Program-made: the position numbers and the translations under genes | From: Arthrobotrys musiformis | Lineage: Eukaryota > Ascomycota > Orbiliomycetes > Orbiliales > Orbiliaceae | Direction: 5' to 3' | DNA: 64,000 bases | NCBI GenBank assembly: GCA_036971715.1 | Contig: JAVHJL010000005.1 | Coordinates: 1,364,001-1,428,000, forward strand | Shown here: piece by piece, positions 12,211 through 23,592 of the stretch | How the letters are laid out: each line of letters starts with the position of its first letter | Numbering within the stretch: the first letter of the stretch is position 1 | Notes under the pieces: generated by a model | Seen by the model: the letters and a program-made list of their open reading frames with translations, nothing else | Databases searched by the model: none | What the model was told of the DNA's origin: nothing

Positions 12211-12780
12211 TTAATTTGCAATTTTCTCAACGTAAAGGTCCGAGCGGGTCTTATTAGCAGCCTGGTACCAGTATTCATGAATCACAAGGTGCGCTCGACC
12301 CGGTCCCGTTGTATTCCCTGTAAACATGAAATCAATACGGCTGCCTCCTGGGATAGAAATGCAGGGGGAACCAGGATCCGAGGCCAGTGTAATCTTGATG
12401 ATCCCCTCCTCACTGATCGGAGAGATTCCCAAAGGCACGCCGCCTAGTCCGGTAACGTTATTCACTCCGTCGGTAGATATTGTGACGTCCATGTGAACGT
12501 TATAAGTGGCTACTCCGTATTTTGTACCGTAGAACAGGGATGAAGCTGCCTTGGTTCCCGGGACACCCATACTGACACCGACGGATCGGAATTGTAGTGG
12601 CGCTGATGTAGAAGGTGCATTGTTTGAGCCGGTGATTGTCACTACTTGACCCTTGGAATCTGCCGTGGGGGTGGTTGCGGTCCAAGTCAAGTCTGGTGTT
12701 TCGCCGAGTGACACTCCTTCTGAGATGGTAATGTCTCCGCTACCGTCTTTGATCGGATAGATGTCGGTGGATTCTGACAT
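12211..12780 (-). CDS. orphan 189-aa Gly/Ser/Thr-rich protein, probably beta-rich
   Basis: One uninterrupted reading frame of 189 codons, ATG at 12780-12778. It has balanced, protein-like composition: many G, S, T, V and I in alternating patterns (DITISEGVSLGE, QVVTITGSNN, YNVHMDVTIST, GIIKITLASD), a single Cys and a C-terminal HLVIHEYWYQ aromatic block. This suggests an all-beta soluble domain. No N-terminal hydrophobic stretch is seen, so classical secretion is unlikely; NNVTG and GNTTG are potential N-glycosylation sequons only if it is exported. I do not recognise the family. It lies alone in gene-poor DNA, and a CACGTG E-box lies 23 nt upstream at 12803-12808. It could be a lineage-specific or transferred gene. 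Confidence 0.6.
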   Translation of the reverse strand: MSESTDIYPIKDGSGDITISEGVSLGETPDLTWTATTPTADSKGQVVTITGSNNAPSTSAPLQFRSVGVSMGVPGTKAASSLFYGTKYGVATYNVHMDVTISTDGVNNVTGLGGVPLGISPISEEGIIKITLASDPGSPCISIPGGSRIDFMFTGNTTGPGRAHLVIHEYWYQAANKTRSDLYVEKIAN

Positions 12781-15700
12781 CGTCGCGATTTCGAAGGTTC
12801 TCGCGCACGTGTTAGATCGGTTGTAGGGTAAAATTTTTCGCTGGAAAAACTGCCCGAGCTGTCTGGGTGGTTTTGATATTTGGTTTCACAAGATAAGTTT
12901 TGATAATCTATTCCGATGTCTTATTAGAATCCTATAGCTATAATTTAAAACGATAGGAATCATAATCCAGCGGGAGTTTAAATTTTCCACGAACCTGGGT
13001 AAAACCGGCTGCCGATTTTAGCCTTGAGAAAGAGCAGTTATCTCCAAATAGGAAATATTGGTAGATATGCAATTTAAAGGAGCCTGAAAAGCTAACTTTC
13101 TGGCAAGTTCGATTGTAATTATGTGGTTGAGTGGTTTTGTAACTGAGGTTTGATGATTAATATCTGGTCAAGAAAAATATATATATCGAAGGCCGACCAA
13201 CCTCGAGGAGCACGATGGGCAGGTTATATACTTGAAAACTCAACGTACTCACGAGCAGTAATACTTGGAAACTTGGTTTAGCATTCTTGTATCATTGGTT
13301 TGAGGCATCACAGCTGAACTCAGGGCTGAGTTGAGAGGCTTCCTCGAACCGGCGCCACGGCGCTAGCTACATAAACATATTGGGGTGCGAGGGACGGGTT
13401 TTGCTCAGCTGAGCAACTTGAGAGTTTGATGTTATATAACCGATGTTGACCATATCTGCATATTCTGCATACTCTTTTTTAGAATAGTATGGTATTTATC
13501 TCTGAAGGCTTAGTCTTGTACGCCTGTCCAAACAAGACCAAGCACTGCGGGGCTGCATATGTGTCGGACTCGGAGAACCACTCGCATGGGAACAAGCGAA
13601 GACACATAAACCGGTACCGCAGTCGGAATTCAACTCTGGTAGGTAACACTGGCGCAAGGATTAGCTTAATTACCAAGCGAGACTTCGTGCTGCAAGCTCG
13701 AGCTGATTCCACCAACCCGATTTTTGCGCGCTGCGGAGTAATAGGACGGGTTCCGTTAATCTCTTACATAAGTTGCTTAGATTTCAATCAAGAGTTTAAG
13801 GTTGTGGGATGGACATCTGGGCGAGGCTTCTTTTTGGGCCGTCCCAGGTTCTCCGCTGTGCGAGTCGGTTCGATTGGATGATTCTCCGCACTTGCATATG
13901 CGCATTCACATTTGGATTGTTCTCAGCTCTGTGTTGGTGATTGTTGCGGCCTGTGGCGTAACGCCGACATGAGCTTCGCCCGCGAAATGGCGAGAATTGT
14001 GAGGGCAGCGTATCCGGATCAGCTGAACAAGAGTCGATTGAACTATTCCGTAGTGCGAACTCAGACTTGAGGCAGATGTTTTTTTTATATAGATATAGAA
14101 AGTTAGTCGATTGCGAGCGTGTGCCGTGTGCAACTATACGAAATTATTGTTTTTTTCTTTTTGGCTGAAGGATGGGGTTTGTCTCGTACCCAGCCCACGG
14201 GACGGGGTCCTTTCGAATTCGAAGGGTATTGTTGCTTGGTTGAATTGAATGATAGTCCCCATATTATACCTTTCTACCTGAAGCTCGAGTCCGGGCCATT
14301 GTATTATGATTAGGCGATACGGTAGAATTGTTTTCTTGTTTTTTGTTTAAAAAAGCAGCTGTTGCTAGGTGCGTAAGTATCCACCTACTCTCGTTCTTAG
14401 AGTATCTACCTGCAAATATAATATCCGTATGCGTTTTCTCAACGGCTCTTAAGTTCTTGTGTCACCGAGGTCTCGATCCCAGTGTCACCAAGGCTATGTG
14501 TTTAGGTTGTACACACATATTTTCTAGAGCGATACAACGGCCGATGTAAGGTTCACCTTTGTCTACGTTAACCAACCTTAGCCTTAAGTCCAATCTCCAA
14601 AACATCCACAGCCTCGTATATCTGATGAATATGGTACCACTCAACATAAAACTTTAAAGGTCGACAAGAGGAAGGTACCCTTTTTAAAGCCAGTCTTCCA
14701 CGCGAACACGCATCTAGCTAGTTATTGAGATAATTCAATTGGGGGACCTCGAGGTCATGATAAATGTAGGTGCTGCATTTATATTCCAGCTCTTGACTTT
14801 CTGATCGCGATCTAACCTCTCCGGCCAAGAACGAAAGGAATTATAGGTTTTGAGCAGCGCAAGTTAGACGCACATACAGGTGACGATTTGGCCTCAAGGT
14901 TCTACTCGCAAGTGCTAAGTGCGCCTTTTCGGATTTTTATGCATCGCTAGATATATCGATATATCGAACCTGGCCCGACGTTGGTGAAGAATGAGCTACC
15001 TGGTCGAAGGCTAGCCTAGGAGCACGGCTTTATCGCCTAGCTACAGCTCCACACCTGCCGGACCGGCCTTGTCCTGGGTAAAAGTCCAGGATTCCCTTTG
15101 TAAAGTGAACAGCTCCCCTGTTATATTGGTATTGCTTAGTACCCTAAACTAACGCAATTATCATAATCGATTCTATCTAGATTCGCTAGCATGTTTTGAG
15201 AACGAGATGTAGAAACTCACAAGACCAGGACAGCTGCCTCATGATCGCCGTGGGTCCTGTTCGTATCTTGTATATGGGAACCAAGACAGATGACTAACTA
15301 AATTATTAGAACTTACAGAAATAAGAAGAGGCGCAAGAGAGAATACACATTCTACATTCAAGCTGACATCATTGTCTCTTGGAACTGTCATGAAACAGTG
15401 CATTATTGTAGGACAGGAATCTGTCCGAAGAATGTAGCTGGAATTCGACGATTAAAATTTGGCGCTGTCACTATCGATACACCGATATCTCCAGCGATAT
15501 CGAGATGTCTAGTCTAGACTTGGACCCCCTTGTATCAACATCCGAGTCACCCGACCTCGCAGTTGCGAATTTGTGGTACCGCCTAAAGCTAAACGAAAAA
15601 CTCGAACCGTCGGTACAATGTAATGTACCTGTACCTTTACCAGGACCCGGATGTGTGATGCTGCACGTAGACGTAGTGTGCGGTCGGCACCAAGCTAGTA

Positions 15701-16624
15701 CTAGTTGGAGAGCTAGCTCGATGTAGCTGCACCTGCACCGGACATGCTTTCACCGCACATGATGCAGGTCGACGACGAGCTTGCACTTGCAACTTGCTTG
15801 ATCGGAGCGCAGTGCAGCACGGTGCAGTTACAATTGCGGTGCGAGGAGAGCAAGTGCAGGCCAAGCAATGTGGAGAGTAGCCAATTAAATGGTGCATTAG
15901 GGGCGGAAATGGTTTGATTAGGGCAATTGGAGAATATCCCAAGCACCAGTCAAGGACTAGTCGAGGACTAGTCAAGGGGACACCAACTAAGGGACATGTA
16001 TCACGACTCCACCTCAACACCAAAACCTCTCGTTTTGGGAAGCCGGGCTCTCTCTCTCCTATTCTCTTTCCTCACGAACCCCCTTCTTGCTTAAGTGGCT
16101 GCTGGTACCTAAGTACTTCTCAATAGCTACTTGGTCACTTGCATTCTCGCCTTATTAATAAACTAGTCGTCCCTTCAGACGCGACCGCTGCAACTGCTCC
16201 GAATCTCTCCTTCCCTCTCTCCTTCTTCTCTCCTTATCCTGTTTTTCCCCTTCGTTTTTTTTCTTCCCTCGCTTGGTTCCGCGTGGTTGTGGTTTATATA
16301 TAAAAATAACATCTCGATCTCTCTTATATAAAAGCAAGAGTAGGTTCCCTCACCGGTTTTATCCTTCTGGCAGCACAAGCTAAATAAACCTCTCAGAATA
16401 GAGTCGAGACAAGACAGACCAGAGCTCCTTGTCGGACTCCTTTTTTGTCTTTGCTTTGCTTTGCTTGCTGCTGTTTGACTATCTTTGATCTCCAGCTTGG
16501 AACAATTGCAAACCCTCTCGGAGCCCAGGCCGATACTCCAGCACTCCGTCCTCTCCTCTCAACAAAACAAAAAAAACAAACTCTCGAGTTGAGTTCCGTC
16601 GTGCCATCGAATCCAGGAAGCACA
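12781..16624. other. gene-poor AT-rich region and leader of the coiled-coil gene
   Basis: No gene is supported. There is a 16-nt perfect palindrome of alternating AT around CG at 14950-14965, and a local cluster of ACTAGTC/GGACTAGTC repeats at 15951-15975. From about 16180 the plus strand becomes C/T-rich and then runs into the leader of the next gene, as in fungal promoters. Apparent open frames are short and mutually overlapping. Confidence 0.5.
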
Positions 16625-19600
16625 ATGGCAGACATAGCTGTGGAAGCACCTCTCAGATCATCAACTCCAGACCTCGATGAATCAGCAAATATGACGGATT
16701 CGAACCTTTCCGCCACCGAGTCCGGCCGAGAGACGGATACCAGCGCCATATCCGGCTCGTCTGGGAAGACTACAACCAATAAAAAGCCCACTAGCGGCGC
16801 GCCTAAGCGGCCACCCGCTGGAACGTTGGCGAAGAAGCCTTCGACCATCGGAGCTTCTACCAAAACAACTACTGGGACTAGCACTTCCAGTGGCTTGTCG
16901 AAACCTCCGACTCGTGCTGGGACATCCACTCTTGTGAAGAAACCGCTCGCTGGTTCCGCTACCACTACAGGAACGACCTCGTCATCGCGAACGGGCACTG
17001 CTGCTCCAGCGGGTGCATCTGCCACTGCGAAACGTCCCGTCGGGTCTACAACCGGCACCAGCTCAACGCGTACTGCACCCACCTCTGGACCTCCTTCCAC
17101 TACCCGCCCGAGCTTGTCTCGACCAGGTACCTCCTCTGCCGATACCACAACCACCAACCGTCGAACATCCTCCGTTAGCGTCGCCCCTGCCGCTGGAGGC
17201 CCATTGGCACGAAAGTCCTCTGCCGCAACGTTGAATTCTAGCCCATCATCAGCTGCTCCGCGAGCGAGGACAAGCACCACGGGTTCTGCAGCCGCTGCTC
17301 CCTCCGTCACGTCAGCCAGCCGTCGTGTTTCCGCCGCCATCGGTACTCCTACCAAACCTGCTTCGAAATCTCGCTTAGATCCTATTCCGGCTACCCCTGC
17401 GGCCTCCTCCAGGCTCAGTCCGAAACCCGAGGCACCAGCTACTAACGGTGTTGATTACAGTGTTCTCCTGAAGGAGAAGGACGAGGAGATTGAGAAGCTC
17501 CAGACCACCATTTCCGACTTGGAGGCTGAAAAGGAGCGATTGGCAAGCGAAATTGAGGTCGCTGGTAAGCAGAAAGATGAAATCATTGCCAAGATCGAGG
17601 AGGAGAAAGCAAAGCTCGAGGAGGAAAAAACAAAACTCGAATCCGAGGTTGAGACTATCAAGCAGGAGAAAACGGAACTCGAATCTAAGGGTACTGTCGA
17701 CACTGAAGCTACCGACGCTAGGGTCAAGGAGTTAACAGCTCAACTGGAAGAATCCGAAAAAGCTGTAAGATAACAGTTCTCTCGAGCCCTGAAGGACTGA
17801 AAAAGACTAATTTATTCTCCTTCTTTAGAAAGCCGAACTGCAAAAGGAATACGACGAAATCAACGAATCACTAACCGCCGCCCGAGCCGAATCTGTGAAA
17901 CTAGTGACCGACCATGATTCCAAGTTGAAGGAAATTAGTCTAGCGCATCAGCAAGAGCTCGGAGGCGCCAAAGGCCGGGAGGATCGCCTTAAAAACGAGA
18001 GGGATGGGTATGCTAAGGAACGAAATGACCTGTCTAAGAGGCTTGATACCGCAGCGGAGGAGTTAGCTACAGCGAAGAGTGAACTAGAAGCTCTAAAGTC
18101 GAAGCATGAGGAAGAAAAGGCCCAACTTAGCGAGAACCACTCGAAGGTTAGTTGCTCGTTACTATACCAGTGCCTCGGAAAACACTAACGAATCGATTTT
18201 ACAGGCTTTGACAGAACTAGCCGCGTCCGAGGGCAGTGGGAAGGAGCAATTGGTCGATCTCCAGAAGAAGCTTGAGGACACAGAAGCCCAACGCCTTGAT
18301 GCCCAATCGAAACTTGAGAAACTCGAAGCTACGGTTGAGTCCCTGAAAACTGCGCTTGCGGAAGCAGAGGCCAAGCACCAAGACGCTACCGCCGCCCACG
18401 AGAAAGCGTTAGCTGATTTGGAAGCTAAGGAAAAGGCTTTGGCTGATCTCGAAGCCAGGGAAAAGCTCTCAGATGAGGAGGTTAAAAGGCTCATAGAGGA
18501 AGTGTCGAAGCTCGACTCTAAGTTGGAGGCAGAGAAAGCTATTTCGAAAGAGAGTCAAGAATCCGCCGAGAAGCTGAAATCAACTATCGCGGAACTCGAA
18601 AATAGCGCTTCTCAATCGAAGGGCGACCTGGAGACTCGACAGTCTGAGATTGCCGACCTCAAGTCAGCTCACGAGGCCGAGCTCAGCCAGCACCTCGCCG
18701 CTCATACCGAAGAGAAGCGAGCTCTCGCCGAGAAGGGTGAGGCCCAATTAGAAGAGCTCGATGCTCTTCGCGCCCAAATCGAAACTCTTAAAACCTCGCA
18801 CGCTAGCGAGCTCGATGCTACAAGCAAAAAGATCGGGGATTTGGAGGCTGAACACAGCGCCAAGATCGAGTCCCTTATTGCTGAGCACGACGAAAAGCAG
18901 AAAGCTCATGCGACCGAGTTGAAATCCCTCCAGGACAAGTCAGAGGCAGCAGACGGCGATCGCAAGACCTTGGAAGAGCTTGTGCAGCAAAACCAAGACC
19001 TACAGACCACCCTCGCGGAGGCTAAGCAAAGAGGTGCCGACGAGGTTGAGGCACTGAAGAAAACCATTGACATCTTGAACCAAGGCGAAGCGGTAAGGAA
19101 TCCAACGGCTCTTTCTCGTTCGATTTTCCCTGACACTAACTTTCTCCTTAATCAGGATAATGCCAGTACCCACAACCAGGAACGCGATAAGCTAAACGCT
19201 GAGATCGAGGATGTTCGAGCCGAATTGGCTAAGAGGATCAAGGAGATCGATGATCTGACTGAGGGTCATGCAAAGGCGCTAACCGAAGCTCAGGGCGAAC
19301 ACGAGACAAAATCCAACAGGTTTAGCCAGGTCCTCGCAGACAAGGAGTCTTTGCTCGCTGATAGAGAGTCATTGGTCGCCAAGTTGGAAAGCAACGTCGA
19401 GGAGCTTAAAAAACAGCTTGAAGACAGCAAGAAGGCTTTCGCAGACCATTCCGAGGAGACTGTCGCAGCACACAGCAAACATACCGAGGAACTTGCTAAG
19501 CTGGCTGCAGAGCACCAAGAACTCCTCTCCGCAAAGGAGGAGGAACACAAAGCTGCCGTTGAGGGTTTGACTGCGGAGCTCGAGAAGGAGTCGATAGCCC

Positions 19601-20411
19601 GAGAGGCAGCAGAGAAATCGTTCAGAGATCTTCAAGAACAGCCAGCCGACACATCTGAGTTGGATGCCTTGACCACCAAGTACAATACTGAGAAGACAGC
19701 GTTGACTGCAGAGGTCGAAAAACAGACCAAGGCGGTTGAATCGTTGAATTCATTGGTGGCCGAACTCCAGAAAGCCGTCGAGAACTCGAAGGCTGAACTT
19801 GAGGCAGCCAAGAAGTCCGAGTCCGAATCCACTGCTGGTCTCGCCGCGATGAAGAAGCAACTCGACAAGACCGCTGAAGCTCAGGCTTTTGATATGCAAG
19901 AGATGTCAAATGTTTACAAGGAGCAAGTTCGAGGACTAGTCGATGACGCTGCGACGCTTGAAACCAGAGCCAAGGAGGCTGAAAAGGCTCTTGCAGCCTC
20001 ACGTACCGTTGTGGAGTCTCACGAGGCTACCATCGCTACCTTGACCAACAGGCTAGAGACGGCGGCTGCCTCATCTGTCAACGGCGTGAAAGACAGGACA
20101 GACCTGGGCAATCAAGTCAACAGCCTACACGAGATTATCAGCAAGCTGGAAATCGAACTTGCGGAGTCGAAAGCCGGGCGTAGTCGGGCTTTGAGCGATG
20201 CGGAGGCGTATAAAGCGAGATGCGACATGATGGAAGAGATCCTACGTCAAAACGATACGAAAGATCGAGAGGTGAGCAGAAAAGGTGAAGAGGATGATAA
20301 CAAAGAAGATGAGTCATTGACTGGACATGTCAGTACCCCCCGGTCCTAAAAAGTCCTAATGGTAATGATGATGATGATAAATCGCACGGTCTTGTAAGTT
20401 GTTCCTCCTAA
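16625..20411 (+). CDS. long coiled-coil protein with a basic Ser/Thr/Pro-rich N-terminus
   Basis: Exons 16625-17764, 17829-18146, 18205-19092 and 19156-20271 are in phase and joined by good GT-AG introns of 64, 58 and 63 nt; the 63-nt intron has no stop. Residues 1-275 are S/T/A/P-rich with scattered KKP motifs (basic, disordered). From about aa 277 (VDYSVLLKEKDEEIEKLQ) almost the entire remainder to about aa 1154 is heptad-rich coiled coil full of E, K, A, L and Q. Basic disordered head plus long coiled coil is the layout of microtubule- or organelle-tethering proteins, but no CAP-Gly, calponin or GRIP domain is visible, so function is unassigned. The 3' end is uncertain. I favour removal of a 62-nt intron (20272-20333) and a stop at 20409-20411 (about 1179 aa). 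Without splicing it stops at 20349; a further exon from 21005 is possible. Confidence 0.82.
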
Positions 20412-21599
20412 GATTGGAGAGCAAGAGGGTCCTTGAAGTGGACTGCGTTGAGCGGAGCTGTTTTTGACCAAAATTCTTCCTTTTGGCAGGCTTTTTGAAG
20501 GCAAGCATTAATTGCATAGGTTTTACTTTTACGGCCTTCGTTTTTTTATTTCACGTTTTCGGTTTTTTTGTTATGATTGTAGACGGATGGGTTCTTTTTC
20601 TCTCTCATATTGCATCCCCTCCTCCCCGCCATATCATATATCGTTGTTGCATTATTGCTTCTGAGTGGTTTCTGTAGATTATCATCATCATCATCAAAGC
20701 CATTGTTCGGACATTCTTCCCCCCCTTTTTTCCCCTTATTTCTTTAACGAAAATGAACGAACATGAAGGCTAAATTATTTATAATATCTCTTTTTAATGA
20801 GAGTTCTCTTCTTCGAAAAAATTGTAGATGTCCGGAATTTTATGCACGTTAAACAATCTGAATATCGCGATCAAGCGGAATGGAACGGAAACTGAAAGGT
20901 GCGCCTCGAGCTTCCTGTTACTCTTTTTTGTTTCTTTTTTTTGAGATCCTTGGTGTCATATGATCACTTTGGCTAACTCGATCTGATATGTTATGCATGA
21001 ATAGAATGGCGAACCATCTCCAGAGCCTCAAGTCGGCTTCTACTTCACCGATAAGACCGCGATCTAGAGATGAGCCGCTGCGACGACCTAGTGATGCGAA
21101 GGGGTACCTTCTTTCTGAAGAGGAATGAGAGGCTTCTTTGCTTCTATCCTCTTTTATTTTTCTTTTATTCTCTCCCTGCTTCTACGCCATATTAATCCCC
21201 TTTTCTTTTCGACTTCCTTACTTCCTTCCTAGCCTCCCTCTCTTCGTTCCCGCACTTTTTTCTAACGGTTATCTTTGATATCGTAATTGAAGGGAGACTA
21301 TGGGATGCCCGCCGGACGGAGCAAAACGATCCACTTGGATTATATGATTTTTTCTAATGTTGCGTTTATAAGCAAGCGCTTTTTCTTTTCGGCCTCAAGG
21401 ACACTGATATTGCGGCTGGTTTTTTTTTATATTCTCGTTAATTCATTATTATTGTTCCTAATTTACCTTTTTTTTTTGTACATAAATACACCACCTTTCG
21501 GTTTACTTAAAGGGTAGAATAAGAACTTCTTGGGCCAAACCGTTACCTCAATGATGCCAAAATGTAATAATGCTAGTATGGTACAATGCCCAAAGACGG
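20412..21599. other. 3' flanks of two convergent genes, with one possible terminal exon
   Basis: The region is mostly T-rich with a CAT microsatellite at about 20681-20696. Around 21005-21067 there is a coding-like stretch after an ATAG acceptor (NGEPSPEPQVGF..., stop at 21065-21067). It could be a last exon of the upstream coiled-coil gene if the GTAAGT at 20394 is used as a donor, but that needs a 611-nt intron, far longer than others here. In the next frame the same DNA also reads open to 21126. Unresolved. Confidence 0.4.
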
Positions 21600-23009
21600 C
21601 TAATCGAACACGATCTTCTTCCCGGCCCCGGCGGTTTTACCGGCCATCATTTCTTTCATGATTTTGGTCTTCTCGTCTTTATCCTTCTGCTTGATCTGCC
21701 AGCTGACGTGCACGGCTTTGGTCTTCTTCTCCTCCCAGGCTTTCCTTCTATCTTCTTTAGCCTTTATTTTGGCTTCTTTTTCTTCTTTCGCCTTTTTGAC
21801 GTGGTTTGCGCCTGTGCCGTACATTTTTTCGGCGAGGGCGCGGCGGGCTTGTTGGCCCATTCTGTTTTTGCGGATTTTCTTTTCGGGGGGGCCTTTTTTG
21901 TGTTTGGGGGAGGGGGGGGTGTCGGAGTCTGAGCCGGAGATGTAGCCGGTTAGGAGGGTTGGGAGGAAGGAGGAGGATTTTATGGGGCCTGTTTGAGGTG
22001 CTGGGGCGGGTTGTTTCTTTGGTTTTGGGGGTTCTTCTTCTTCTTCTTCTTCTTCTGAGCCTTCCGAGTCTTCTTCTTCTGGGGATAATTGGATGTCTAG
22101 AGCTTCGTCTTCGAGTTGTTCGAGTTTTCGGAGTTGGTCTTCGGGGATTGGGGTTATGGACATTGAACGGCCGCGGGGTCTGTCGTCTTCTGAGTCCGAG
22201 TCTTCTTCTTCTTCTTCTTCTTCTTCTTCTTCTTCGTCTTCTGAGGCTGAGTCTTCGGAGGACCATGCTATTCTGTCGTCATCCTCGCCTTCGGATTCAT
22301 CGCTCGATACCGCGCCGTTGTTCCGAAGGTACTTTGCGGCTAGGTTTTTTAGCATGGAGGGGTGGAGGACTACATCCTCCTCTTCACCTTGCGAGGTTTC
22401 CTCGGAGTCTTCGGGTTCCTTTGGTGTGGATTTAGCGGGTTTGGGCGTGGGTTTTGGTTCTTGAGGTTTCTTCTCTTGTATTTCCATTTTCTGGGGATTG
22501 GTATCTTCTTCGATGCCCAGGAGGTTGGATAGATTTGCAATGATCTCTTTTATGCACTCCTTCACCGGGTTCGCATTGAGCATCCTGGCGCAAACGTTGG
22601 CCACCGGTCCCGTGGGGACGGGGAGTTTGGATTGTTCATCCGCTTCATTCGATATCTCCGGCGGGAAATACTTCGACGACGACAGCGCTCTATTCTTGAG
22701 GAGTAGTTTATTCAGATGCCGGTTCGCAAGGTCGGATAGATCGATTGATTTCAGAGCTTCGATTTCGGATTGTAGGCGTTCGACCGACGATGGCGAGGAT
22801 TTGGCGGCGGCTTTGAGACGTTTTGGGAGTTTTTGCTGTTCGAAGCCCTTTGCGGTTTTCAGGGCGCGTTTGAGGAGGATGCGGGAGTGGTGGATTTTTT
22901 GGGAGATTGTGGATTGGTGGAGGGTTATTGAGCGGGGGGATTCTTCTTCTTCTTCTTCCTCTACTTCTTCTTTGGGGGGTTGGTAGTGTGGGCGCTTTCG
23001 TTTTGGCAT
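21600..23009 (-). CDS. BUD22: Bud22-family ribosome biogenesis protein
   Basis: A single-exon protein of 469 aa starting at MPKRKRPHY (ATG at 23009-23007). An in-frame extension upstream to 23207 exists but has unlikely composition. The N-terminal half holds the helical block (HHSRILLKRALKTAKGFEQQKL, then IDLSDLANRHLNKLLLKN) found in Bud22/SRFBP1 proteins. The middle is strongly acidic with runs of Glu and Asp/Ser. The C-terminus carries the family signature RKNRMGQQARRALAEKMYG and ends in KKIVFD. Family knowledge: Bud22 is nucleolar and needed for 40S subunit and 18S rRNA maturation. The acidic runs are encoded by CTT/CTC microsatellites on the plus strand, which may vary in length. It is convergent with the coiled-coil gene. 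Confidence 0.9.
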   Translation of the reverse strand: MPKRKRPHYQPPKEEVEEEEEEESPRSITLHQSTISQKIHHSRILLKRALKTAKGFEQQKLPKRLKAAAKSSPSSVERLQSEIEALKSIDLSDLANRHLNKLLLKNRALSSSKYFPPEISNEADEQSKLPVPTGPVANVCARMLNANPVKECIKEIIANLSNLLGIEEDTNPQKMEIQEKKPQEPKPTPKPAKSTPKEPEDSEETSQGEEEDVVLHPSMLKNLAAKYLRNNGAVSSDESEGEDDDRIAWSSEDSASEDEEEEEEEEEEEDSDSEDDRPRGRSMSITPIPEDQLRKLEQLEDEALDIQLSPEEEDSEGSEEEEEEEEPPKPKKQPAPAPQTGPIKSSSFLPTLLTGYISGSDSDTPPSPKHKKGPPEKKIRKNRMGQQARRALAEKMYGTGANHVKKAKEEKEAKIKAKEDRRKAWEEKKTKAVHVSWQIKQKDKDEKTKIMKEMMAGKTAGAGKKIVFD

Positions 23010-23362
23010 TTTGGTGGTGGTGGTGATATCACTGATGATGAAGCATGAAGATGCAGATGAGGATGAAATTTTTGGTGGATGAAAGTGCGACGGGTGGAGT
23101 TGCAGGGGTCGGTCTTGGCGGCCTGTTTGGGGTCTTCTATGAACCCCAGCAGCCTTGAGCTTTTCCCCGCCGTGCGATTGATTACAGCTATTTGATGCGA
23201 ACCTCAAGTTTTCTACGGATGGAACATGAAATTGTAATCTGGCTTCGAGGGTTATGATGGCACTTTATTGTTCGTGGTGTAGTATAAATAACATGTATCA
23301 AACAGGCCCGTCTCGAATGAATAGAATCGCACGGTATCCTCCAATGCAAAGCTAAGCCTCGT

Positions 23363-23592
23363 CTACTGAATGGTGCAGGGAATACAGCTAACACCCAAAT
23401 CAGCACCCAATCCATGTATGAAAATGTAATAAAGTGTGAAAGAGGAACATACCAGAACTCGCAGTCGCCGCACTCGATGCACCGATTGCACTTGGGACAG
23501 AACTTCTTGAGCGGGTGGCCGATGGGCTTGATCGCTTCCGTGGACTCGGGCTTGTTGCCGGCGGCCAGGGGTGTGATCTCTGATGCTGCCAT
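23363..23592 (-). CDS. tiny Cys-rich putative zinc-binding protein
   Basis: The first exon, 23592-23453, encodes 46 residues plus two bases. After a disordered start comes a compact block IGHPLKKFCPKCNRCIECGDC with CxxC and CxxC-type pairs, suggesting zinc binding. A strong GTATGT donor follows at 23452, and a CTGAT branch-like site lies downstream. The end is uncertain. A GTTAG acceptor gives a CCIPCTIQ tail and a stop at 23363-23365; a CAGTAG acceptor places a stop directly after CEF; the CAG between them opens a long unlikely tail. The total length is therefore about 46-54 aa. I do not recognise a named family. It lies about 440 bp upstream of BUD22 on the same strand. Confidence 0.55.

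Noticed and set aside
14460..14500. GGTCTCGATCCC segment resembling a tRNA T-arm
   Set aside because: The flanks do not pair into a T-stem or acceptor stem.
14950..14965. 16-nt perfect AT-rich palindrome as a regulatory operator
   Set aside because: It lies far from any start codon in AT-rich DNA, where such palindromes arise easily.
16393..17355. 320-residue minus-strand open frame opposite the coiled-coil gene N-terminus
   Set aside because: It is the antisense shadow of a Ser/Thr/Ala-rich GC-rich coding exon. The plus-strand frame continues through three in-phase introns, while the antisense frame has no such support.
21757..22435. Arg-rich (-) and Leu/Arg-rich (+) open frames overlapping the middle of BUD22
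   Set aside because: They are other-frame readings of the CTT/GAG microsatellite encoding the acidic runs of Bud22; composition is extreme and there are no homologous motifs.
23188..23452. Continuation of the Cys-rich small protein through the open frame to 23188
   Set aside because: The reading passes straight through a GTATGT donor and its downstream composition is not protein-like; a spliced short end is more likely.
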